Positions 8,116-14,212 of a stretch of 52,248 bases of DNA are shown piece by piece; the stretch's first letter is position 1; each line of letters begins with the position of its first letter. The notes under the pieces were generated by a model. It was not told the DNA's origin. It saw only the letters and a list, made by a program, of their open reading frames with translations, and did no database searches. The translations under genes were made by a program, and so were the position numbers. The stretch is from Parapedobacter sp. SGR-10 (GTDB lineage: Bacteria > Bacteroidota > Bacteroidia > Sphingobacteriales > Sphingobacteriaceae), in the NCBI RefSeq assembly GCF_011030405.1, contig NZ_JAAJTJ010000029.1:1-52248 (forward strand), written 5' to 3'.

Positions 8116-9078
8116 ATGATAAAATGGGGAATGATTGGGGCAGGGGATGTGACCGAAGTCAAAAGCGGGCCTGCCTTCAGGAAAGTGGAAGACTCGGATC
8201 TGATCGCTGTGATGCGCCGGGACGAAGAAAAGGTAAAAGATTATGCTGCCCGACATGGGATCGCCAATTGGTACACAGATGTAGAAGCGATGCTGGCCAA
8301 TTCTGATGTCAACGCTGTATATATTGCCACACCACCGCATGTGCACCTCCATTATGTAGAAAAGGCCTTGCAGGCTGGAAAAATGGTGTATGTAGAAAAG
8401 CCTTTGGCCTTGGATGCCCACGAGGCCAGGCAGATGAAGGATTTGTTGAAAAGGTATAGCGGAAAATTGGTCGTGGCACATTATCGTCGTGCGAACCCTT
8501 ATTTTTTGAAGGTAAAGGAAATTGTGGAGAGCGGCCTTATCGGACAAGCTTCCCTTGTCCATCTCAACATGTACAAAAAAGCCCAATCTGCCGAAGAACT
8601 ATCCATATCCAAGAACAAATGGCGTATAGATCCTGCCATATCGGGTGGAGGGCTTTTCCATGATCTGGCACCCCATCAGTTGGATCTGATGGTGGCTATT
8701 TTTGGAAGTCCATTGCATTATTGCGGTTTGTCAGACGTAAAGGGAACGGAAAAGCCTGCGACACGTGTATCAGGTCAGGTGTTGTTTGATCGTGGTGTTT
8801 TGTTTCATGGGATATGGGATTTTGATCGGACGGAAGAGGAGGATCTGTGTGTGATTCTGGGTTCTGAAGGCAAATTGAGATTTTCTTTTTTTGAAGGAAA
8901 ACCTATTGTCTTAGAAAGGGGAGAGGATATCGACGAGTTTGCTTTTGAACCGTTACAGCATGTGCAGCAACCGATGATCGAGCAGACAGTCCGGTATTTT
9001 AAAGGTGAAGTGGACAATCCCTGTACAATAGAGGATGGTATCCTCTGTATGGAGATCATAGATGCGTTTACGAAGTAG
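8116..9078 (+). CDS. Gfo/Idh/MocA family oxidoreductase
   Basis: NAD(P)-dependent sugar or polyol dehydrogenase family; substrate unknown. MIKWGMIGAGDVTE gives the nucleotide-binding GxGxxx loop at residues 8-12, and YVEKPLALD carries the EKP motif at about residue 95. AHYRRANPYFL and GGGLFHDLAPHQLDLM hold the conserved Tyr/Arg and Asp/His positions of the catalytic domain. It has 320 residues, a compact member of the family. The stop codon lies inside a strong inverted repeat that ends the transcript. About 230 bp upstream hold no gene. Confidence 0.85.
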   Translation: MIKWGMIGAGDVTEVKSGPAFRKVEDSDLIAVMRRDEEKVKDYAARHGIANWYTDVEAMLANSDVNAVYIATPPHVHLHYVEKALQAGKMVYVEKPLALDAHEARQMKDLLKRYSGKLVVAHYRRANPYFLKVKEIVESGLIGQASLVHLNMYKKAQSAEELSISKNKWRIDPAISGGGLFHDLAPHQLDLMVAIFGSPLHYCGLSDVKGTEKPATRVSGQVLFDRGVLFHGIWDFDRTEEEDLCVILGSEGKLRFSFFEGKPIVLERGEDIDEFAFEPLQHVQQPMIEQTVRYFKGEVDNPCTIEDGILCMEIIDAFTK

Positions 9079-9105
9079 GGGCAAAAGATTTTTTGCCCCT
9101 ACTTC
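9072..9105 (+). terminator. Terminator with perfect 15-bp stem (gtaggggcaaaa type)
   Basis: Positions 9072-9086 (gaagtaggggcaaaa) pair perfectly with 9091-9105 (ttttgcccctacttc) around a 4-base loop. The stop codon of the oxidoreductase lies within the stem. The core taggggcaaaa..ttttgcc recurs at about 25470. Confidence 0.75.
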
Positions 9106-9115
9106 TAAAAAATAA

Positions 9116-9146
9116 TTGCACAATTCAACTATATATTCTATCTTTG
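9116..9146 (+). promoter_or_regulatory. rplU-rpmA promoter
   Basis: TTG at 9116-9118, a 20-bp spacer and TATCTTTG at 9139-9146 match the Bacteroidota sigma-A promoter closely. The leader to the rplU ATG is about 30 bases. Confidence 0.8.
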
Positions 9147-9182
9147 CGGTTCATTAAAATAATTATAAAAAATTAAATAACA

Positions 9183-9494
9183 ATGTACGCAATAGTAAAT
9201 ATAGCAGGACAGCAATTTAAGGTTGCAAAAGACCAATCTCTTTTTGTACACCGTTTACAGGGAGAAGAGGGCGCTAGTATTGAATTTGACAATGTATTGT
9301 TAGCAGAAGACGGTGGTAAATTTACTGTTGGTACACCAAGTATCTCAGGTGCTAAGGTTTCAGCTACGATTTTGTCTCATTTGAAAGGTGATAAGGTCAT
9401 CGTTTTCAAGAAAAAACGCCGTAAAGGTTACAAAAAGAAAAACGGACACCGTCAACAGTTTACAAAGATCCAGATCACTGGAATCAGTTTATAA
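9183..9494 (+). CDS. rplU: 50S ribosomal protein L21
   Basis: bL21, a protein of the large ribosomal subunit that contacts 23S rRNA. It has 103 residues, the standard length. [22 protein letters not shown] and the basic C-terminal stretch [18 protein letters not shown] are diagnostic. It stands directly upstream of rpmA, the usual pairing, and is driven by the promoter at 9116-9146. Confidence 0.98.
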   Translation: MYAIVNIAGQQFKVAKDQSLFVHRLQGEEGASIEFDNVLLAEDGGKFTVGTPSISGAKVSATILSHLKGDKVIVFKKKRRKGYKKKNGHRQQFTKIQITGISL

Positions 9495-9540
9495 TTGAAT
9501 TTTTTAATCTGACTTTATAGTCATAAATTAGGATAAAGAA

Positions 9541-9804
9541 ATGGCACATAAAAAAGGTGCGGGTAGTTCGAAGAACGGCCGTGAGTCACACAGTAAGAGA
9601 TTAGGGGTAAAAATATTTGGTGGTCAGAAAGCTATCGCTGGCAACATCATCGTTCGTCAGCGCGGTACAAAACACAATCCTGACAAAAACGTTGGTATTG
9701 GTAGAGACCACACTTTGTTTGCTTTGGTAGACGGTACCGTTGTGTTCCGCAAAAAAGCCAACAACAAATCTTATGTTTCGGTAGTTCCTGCTGAGGCTAA
9801 CTAA
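9541..9804 (+). CDS. rpmA: 50S ribosomal protein L27
   Basis: bL27, whose N-terminus reaches the peptidyl transferase centre. It has 87 residues. [16 protein letters not shown] and RQRGTKHNP are the family signature. The protein starts directly with AHKKG, without the cleaved N-terminal extension known in Firmicutes. It lies 46 bases after rplU and shares its promoter and the terminator at 9833. Confidence 0.98.
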   Translation: MAHKKGAGSSKNGRESHSKRLGVKIFGGQKAIAGNIIVRQRGTKHNPDKNVGIGRDHTLFALVDGTVVFRKKANNKSYVSVVPAEAN

Positions 9805-9832
9805 GTTTTGTACATACCTCATTCAAAAATTC

Positions 9833-9865
9833 AAAGCCGCTAAGTGTCTCTTGGCGGCTTTTTCC
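9833..9865 (+). terminator. rplU-rpmA terminator
   Basis: A 12-bp stem (aaagccgctaag against cttggcggcttt, one G-U pair) with a 5-base loop is followed by a T-run. Confidence 0.85.
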
Positions 9866-9892
9866 TATAAGAAGGACTGTCCGTAAAGTCAA

Positions 9893-9935
9893 ACATCACC
9901 GTCATTGCTTCGCCATTCTTCTTCGCAACGACGCG
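9893..9935. repeat. Possible remnant of a cgtcattgc palindromic repeat
   Basis: cgtcattgc at one end and gcaacgacg at the other form an imperfect inverted repeat around cttcgccattcttctt. It resembles the widespread dispersed palindrome that begins CGTCATTGCGAGG. Only one degraded copy is seen here. Confidence 0.3.
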
Positions 9936-9992
9936 TTTTTTTACTTGATAACTTTTCAGAAAGCCCCTTACACATAAAGTAATTTTTTCGAT

Positions 9993-11285
9993 TTGAAAAC
10001 TTTTAAAGAACTGAAAGTAGCCGCTCCGATCCTTGGAGCCTTAGAAAATCTCGGCTACGAATATCCAACCCCTATACAGGAGCAGGCTATCCCCGAGGTA
10101 TTGAATGGCCGGGATCTTCTGGGCTGTGCCCAGACAGGCACGGGCAAGACCGCTGCATTTGCAATCCCTATTTTGCAGTTGCTTGATCAATACAAACCAC
10201 AGGGGCATAAAAAGGGAACTATCCGTGCCTTGATCCTGACACCTACACGTGAATTGGCCATTCAGATCAGCGAATCGTTCCAGGACTATGGAGCAAACTT
10301 GAAGTTGCGCCATACCGTCATCTTTGGCGGTGTCAACCAATTCTCGCAGGTCAACGAATTACGGCAAGGGGTAGACATATTGGTGGCTACACCGGGTAGG
10401 TTATTGGATTTGATGAATCAGCGTATTCTCTCTGTGAGCCAGATTGAGATTTTCGTATTGGATGAAGCGGATCGTATGTTGGATATGGGATTCATCCACG
10501 ATGTCAAGCGTGTACTGAAGGTTATTCCCGAACGTCGGCAGACTTTGTTCTTTTCAGCGACTATGCCCAAAGCTATACAAGCCTTGGCAGATAGCATGTT
10601 GAGCCGTCCTGTTAAAGTGGAAGTGACACCCGAATCGACCACGGCCGAGACTATACAGCAGACCTTGTACTACATTGAAAAGGCCAACAAGAACAAAGCT
10701 TTGTTACATTTATTGAAAAATGATCTGGATGACAATGTATTGGTGTTTACGCGGACCAAACATGGAGCGGACAGATTGGTGAAGTTTCTCCATAAGAATG
10801 AGATTTCTGCGGCGGCTATACACGGCAATAAATCACAGAATGCACGTCAAGGCGCTTTGGAGAACTTCAAGAACAAGAAGATCAGGGTATTGGTAGCGAC
10901 GGATATTGCCGCACGTGGTATTGATATCGACCTGTTGAAATATGTGGTCAATTACGAAATCCCCAATATCCCCGAGGCGTATGTACACCGCATAGGCCGA
11001 TCGGGTAGGGCAGGAGCACAGGGGTTTGCCATTTCGCTATGTGATGTCGAAGAGATACCCTATATCCGCGATATTCAGTTTACGATCGGACTAGAACTAC
11101 CTGTCAAGGAAATGGAAGAGTTGAGCATGTCTCCACAGTTTTTGGCCCAATCATCTTCGGCAGCGCCACAAGGCAAAAATGCAAAAAAGGCTTCCAAAGC
11201 GCAACCCGCCGGTGCAAAGCCTGATTATAGGCATCGTAAGAAAAAGAAACCCGCTCATTCCGGTGGCAATAACCGTAGGTGGTAG
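9993..11285 (+). CDS. DEAD-box ATP-dependent RNA helicase (RhlE/DeaD-like)
   Basis: Unwinds RNA duplexes, probably in ribosome assembly or mRNA turnover. The Q motif is YPTPIQEQAIP, motif I AQTGTGKT (about residue 46), motif Ia PTRELA, motif II VLDEADRML, motif III FFSATMP and motif VI HRIGRSGR; all are intact. The C-terminal tail (from about residue 380) is basic and rich in Lys, Ala and Ser, ending HRKKKKPAHSGGNNRRW, as in RhlE-type enzymes. It starts with TTG because no ATG precedes the Q motif. It is monocistronic. Confidence 0.93.
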   Translation: MKTFKELKVAAPILGALENLGYEYPTPIQEQAIPEVLNGRDLLGCAQTGTGKTAAFAIPILQLLDQYKPQGHKKGTIRALILTPTRELAIQISESFQDYGANLKLRHTVIFGGVNQFSQVNELRQGVDILVATPGRLLDLMNQRILSVSQIEIFVLDEADRMLDMGFIHDVKRVLKVIPERRQTLFFSATMPKAIQALADSMLSRPVKVEVTPESTTAETIQQTLYYIEKANKNKALLHLLKNDLDDNVLVFTRTKHGADRLVKFLHKNEISAAAIHGNKSQNARQGALENFKNKKIRVLVATDIAARGIDIDLLKYVVNYEIPNIPEAYVHRIGRSGRAGAQGFAISLCDVEEIPYIRDIQFTIGLELPVKEMEELSMSPQFLAQSSSAAPQGKNAKKASKAQPAGAKPDYRHRKKKKPAHSGGNNRRW

Positions 11286-11362
11286 ATAAGGCGGTGTTGT
11301 ATCATTTGTAGACCTGACAGGTTCCAAAATCTGACGGGTCTTTTTTTATCCAAAACAAATAC

Positions 11363-11414
11363 GCAACATAGTTGCTTTTGTTTCGTATTTATTTTATATT
11401 TGCAATATTGTTGC
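11363..11414 (+). promoter_or_regulatory. Promoter with double Zur-like operator before the fur-family operon
   Basis: Operator 1 is GCAACATAGTTGC (11363-11375) and operator 2 is GCAATATTGTTGC (11402-11414), 39 bp apart start to start. The promoter is TTG 11372-11374, 20-bp spacer, TATATTTG 11395-11402. Operator 1 therefore covers the -33 and operator 2 begins on the last base of the -7, an arrangement that suits repression. The same cassette recurs at 14117. Confidence 0.8.
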
Positions 11415-11485
11415 TTTTATTTTATGCTAAAGTTGTGAGAATAACCGATAACATATTGACTACATCTACAGTTTTGGTCGAAGCT

Positions 11486-11593
11486 ATGGGCGACTTCCAT
11501 GTGATGACTTCTGCGGATATGTCACTGCATCCCGATGCTTTTGATTGGTCGGATGAGGAGAAAATTGAACGCATTGCATTTTTGTTCCGATAA
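11486..11593 (+). pseudogene. Truncated GTP cyclohydrolase I N-terminus (folE remnant)
   Basis: The reading frame from ATG 11486 gives 35 residues ending in LHPDAFDWSDEEKIERIAFLFR. In Bacteroidota FolE proteins a closely similar stretch (DAFDxSDEEKIEKI) comes just before the catalytic domain (TLGLDLxDDSLKGTPxRV), which is missing here. The stop codon is followed 12 bases later, in the same frame, by the fur-family start. It is the first frame after the operator promoter. A zinc-regulated folE copy is known in several bacteria because FolE is a zinc enzyme, so I read this as a folE paralogue lost by deletion. It might instead be kept as an upstream reading frame for the regulator. Confidence 0.55.
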
Positions 11594-11605
11594 AATAACG
11601 AGTTT

Positions 11606-12022
11606 ATGTCTACTCCAAGTGATATTCTTAAAGAACATGGTGTTAGGCCGACGAGGTTAAGGATCAAAGTATTGAACGTTTTGATGAATACGCGCAAATC
11701 GTTCTCCTTTCAGGAAATGTACGCTTATTTTGATAGGGGAGAGGATCGGGTGACGATGTACAGGATTCTCAATGATCTCTATCATGGAGGTGTAATAGAA
11801 TGGGTAGTTGATATTGATGGGATCAATCGTTTTGTCTATTATCCGGAGAGTTTCGGTATACGCCCCTCATTCAGGTGTAGGCACTGCGGTTCGGTTTCCT
11901 GCTTGACACCCTTGCCCGAATATTATATAGATGAGCTAAAGAATTATTGGATAGACGATGCAATGTTGCTTTTTTCGGGAATATGTGATCAATGTTTAAA
12001 GGATAATGGCAAAAAGGTTTAA
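11606..12022 (+). CDS. Fur-family transcriptional regulator (probable Zur)
   Basis: DNA-binding metal-responsive repressor of 138 residues. The winged-helix domain (residues 1-80) contains GVRPTRLRIKVLNVL and RVTMYRILNDLYHGG, which match the Fur fold (compare QRxxVLxxL and VYRxLxxL). Two structural Cys pairs are present, C91xxC94 and C127xxC130. The His-rich HHDHxxC stretch that normally supplies regulatory metal ligands is replaced by RPSFRC, so metal sensing must differ or be reduced. It is encoded in a probable operon with a COG0523 GTPase and a DUF4625 lipoprotein, and the promoter carries two palindromes it may bind itself (autoregulation). The Zur assignment is inference from context. 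Confidence 0.75.
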   Translation: MSTPSDILKEHGVRPTRLRIKVLNVLMNTRKSFSFQEMYAYFDRGEDRVTMYRILNDLYHGGVIEWVVDIDGINRFVYYPESFGIRPSFRCRHCGSVSCLTPLPEYYIDELKNYWIDDAMLLFSGICDQCLKDNGKKV

Positions 12023-12035
12023 AAAAGAGGAGTTG

Positions 12036-12158
12036 TAGACTATTTCTGGATTCAATCGTGCACTAGAGATCCACGGTTTTGAGATGGAGGAGGTGTGTCA
12101 CGGCACTGACGGACAGGGTGATCTGATGGGTACAGTTGGAGAAATTTATAAGATTTGA
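12036..12158 (+). pseudogene. Possible decayed reading frame
   Basis: Between the regulator and the GTPase one frame reads TISGFNRALEIHGFEMEEV then CHGTDGQGDLMGTVGEIYKI and a stop at 12156. No start codon gives it a plausible full protein. It looks like the C-terminus of a lost gene, but I cannot name the family. It could also be chance. Confidence 0.25.
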
Positions 12159-12182
12159 ATTTGAAGTATAAAGTACGATGCT

Positions 12183-13199
12183 ATGCCGAGTAATGATATA
12201 CGTCCGGTCACGATATTGACAGGCTTTTTAGGAGCCGGCAAAACTACGTTTTTGAATGCACTGCTACGGGCTAACCCGCAAAAGCGTTATGCTATTATCG
12301 AGAATGAAATCGGGCAGACCAATATAGACGGTATGCTAGTTGTTGATAAGGGCAATCAATTTGTCGAATTACAGGATGGTTGTTTATGTTGTACCTTGAA
12401 CGATGACCTGTATCGTTCATTAGAAGCATTGTATCATCAGAAAGACAATTTTGATGAGTTGCTTATTGAATGTACGGGGTTGGCATTGCCGGAAGCGATT
12501 ATAGAACCGTTTACAGTACATCCGGTATTCAAAAAATATTTTCCTTTGCTGCGGACAGTTTGTATGGTTGATGCCGAGCTGATTGAAGACCAATTGGCCG
12601 AAAGAACTGAGCCCTTGAAGCAACTTATGGCCGCTGATGCTTTAATACTGAACAAAACAGACCTTGTACGTGCAGGATATGTTAATGACCTTCAAGAATA
12701 TTTAGCTTCGCTTAATCCATTTGCCAAAGTATTCCGATCTTTAGAACCTGCTGCTTTCCCTTTGGATGAGGTGGATCAAGTCAGGTATACTCCTCATTCT
12801 ACATTTTTTTCTTTGGCAAGAGAGAAAGAGTCTACGGATACCTTTATCCCTAGAAGTAAGGAATCAAGACAAACACATCATCAGGATATCGCAGTCCGTG
12901 CTTATATGATAGACGCTGAGTTTAATCTTGGGCAGCTGTACATTGGGTTGAGCATCTTGATTGGAAAGTATAGGGATAGGATATACCGGATGAAGGGAGT
13001 GGTATTCAAAAAAGATGAGGATAAAAAAGTTATTATACAGTCTGTAGGGGCAAGGCTGTATATGGATTATGGTGGCCATTGGGAAAATGATCACACCAAA
13101 CAAAATCAATTTGTATTTATTGGAAAAGAATTGGATGGCCTTCATATAGAAAGATATCTACATGAATGGATAGCTATCCCTGATCTTGGTGCAAACTAA
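12183..13199 (+). CDS. COG0523 (CobW/ZNG1-type) GTP-binding metal chaperone
   Basis: G3E-family P-loop GTPase that delivers a metal, probably zinc, to client enzymes. GFLGAGKTT (residues 14-22) is the Walker A, GCLCC (66-70) the CxCC metal-binding motif, ECTG is the switch region and NKTD (157-160) the guanine-specificity motif. The C-terminal CobW_C domain covers residues 230-338. The metal-loaded CxCC Cys ligands are intact. It is 160 bp downstream of the fur-family gene, and the next lipoprotein starts 13 bases after its stop. It shares only the general family pattern with the second COG0523 protein at 19119, so the two probably serve different clients or compartments of the response. Confidence 0.88.
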   Translation: MPSNDIRPVTILTGFLGAGKTTFLNALLRANPQKRYAIIENEIGQTNIDGMLVVDKGNQFVELQDGCLCCTLNDDLYRSLEALYHQKDNFDELLIECTGLALPEAIIEPFTVHPVFKKYFPLLRTVCMVDAELIEDQLAERTEPLKQLMAADALILNKTDLVRAGYVNDLQEYLASLNPFAKVFRSLEPAAFPLDEVDQVRYTPHSTFFSLAREKESTDTFIPRSKESRQTHHQDIAVRAYMIDAEFNLGQLYIGLSILIGKYRDRIYRMKGVVFKKDEDKKVIIQSVGARLYMDYGGHWENDHTKQNQFVFIGKELDGLHIERYLHEWIAIPDLGAN

Positions 13200-13212
13200 A
13201 AGCAATGAACAT

Positions 13213-13908
13213 ATGAAGAGAGATTCAATAGTTTTTTTGGCATTTTTACTGTTTCTTTTGTACGGTTGTAGTGAACCGGTACCTCCGATTGCGTGGGTGA
13301 AGGTCGGCGATAATCAGGATGATGATCGGTTTTATGTGGGGCAAACTCTGTTGTTGAAAGGAATCGTACGGGATACCACAGGCTTGGACGTGCTGTGGTG
13401 GCATATCCGACCGGTTTCGGGCGAGGGGTGGACGTATGTAGACACCATAGATCTTCGGACTTTTGATAAAGGCGATAAGTTTGAATGGCAGCAAGGAGTG
13501 GCTATTCCGGATTCTATTGCACTCGAGGAGTATCAGATAAGCCTGTCCGCCAGGCAACGTGACGGAAAAGTCGTTCAAAGCGCAAAAAATATGATGCTTG
13601 TTGTGGATAGTACTTTTCCGGTCATATCCGAATTGGAAGTAGGGCTCAATTCTGCCGGAAATGATCTGCATCTGGCGACTGAGATTGTCGCAGCAAAACG
13701 TATAGCCCATGTCGTAGTGGAGATTTCGGGTACAGCATGGCAACAGGAATATACTTTTGCAGGCAAAAAACTACAGGGCGAGTTGACAGCTCATTTTCAT
13801 GAGCATATCAAGGTTGCAGAATTGCCATCTGGGGAATATAAGGTCAAGGTCTATGTGCACGACCAGAATGACCGTACTGCTATCGCAGAAGGTGGATTTT
13901 CCAAATAG
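13213..13908 (+). CDS. DUF4625 lipoprotein
   Basis: A secreted lipoprotein of 231 residues. The signal peptide MKRDSIVFLAFLLFLLYGC ends in a lipobox with Cys19. The rest is beta-rich, like an Ig-fold DUF4625 protein. The motif AHFHEH near residue 195, followed by SGEYKVKVYVHDQNDR, is shared with the 340-residue DUF4625 protein at 17176 (EFHEHLDIP, then AGEYHLHFTVTDKNG). The His cluster suggests metal binding (inference). The ATG at 13213 is preferred over a TTG at 13186, which lies inside the GTPase gene. It ends the first operon of the zinc island. Confidence 0.75.
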   Translation: MKRDSIVFLAFLLFLLYGCSEPVPPIAWVKVGDNQDDDRFYVGQTLLLKGIVRDTTGLDVLWWHIRPVSGEGWTYVDTIDLRTFDKGDKFEWQQGVAIPDSIALEEYQISLSARQRDGKVVQSAKNMMLVVDSTFPVISELEVGLNSAGNDLHLATEIVAAKRIAHVVVEISGTAWQQEYTFAGKKLQGELTAHFHEHIKVAELPSGEYKVKVYVHDQNDRTAIAEGGFSK

Positions 13909-14116
13909 AAGTGAGCCGGACAACCTTTGTTTAAAAAAAAGATATAAGGTTTTGCTTATGGAAAATCAATTGATGGATAACATAAAGGATATTTTTTTAT
14001 ATACATAGAGAAAAGCAGTTTGCGGAATCTGTCTTGCTGTCAGACAGATTGTGCCCGTCGAGCTGTAAGATAGCTACCGCACACCCTTTCTTTTTGAATG
14101 CAGAAAAATTATATTC
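13909..14116. other. Intergenic stretch with one hairpin
   Basis: No gene is visible between the DUF4625 gene and the next promoter. A perfect 9-bp hairpin (aatctgtct at 14026-14034, agacagatt at 14042-14050) lies here without a T-run and may end the first operon. Confidence 0.5.
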
Positions 14117-14168
14117 GCAACATTGTTGCTTTTGTTTCATGTTTATTTTATATTTGCAACAATATTGC
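14117..14168 (+). promoter_or_regulatory. Promoter with double Zur-like operator before the TonB receptor
   Basis: Operator 1 is a perfect palindrome GCAACATTGTTGC (14117-14129) and operator 2 is GCAACAATATTGC (14156-14168). The promoter is TTG 14126-14128, 20-bp spacer, TATATTTG 14149-14156. Spacing, position and the 26 bases between the operators (24 identical) are the same as at 11363, so the two promoters are copies of one cassette. Confidence 0.85.
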
Positions 14169-14212
14169 TTTTACAAAGATTGTATGATCTAAGAGCAATA
14201 GCGAATAGGATA

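Noticed and set aside
4355..9078. The two Gfo/Idh/MocA genes as a recent tandem duplication
   Set aside because: They share only family motifs and differ in length and in the nucleotide-binding loop.
11372..11485. Upstream part of the small frame before the Fur-family gene
   Set aside because: It starts on the -33 TTG and runs through both operators, so it cannot be in the mRNA.
14123..14212. N-terminal extension of the TonB receptor
   Set aside because: The TTG start would lie inside the operator and upstream of the -7 element; the signal peptide begins at 14213.
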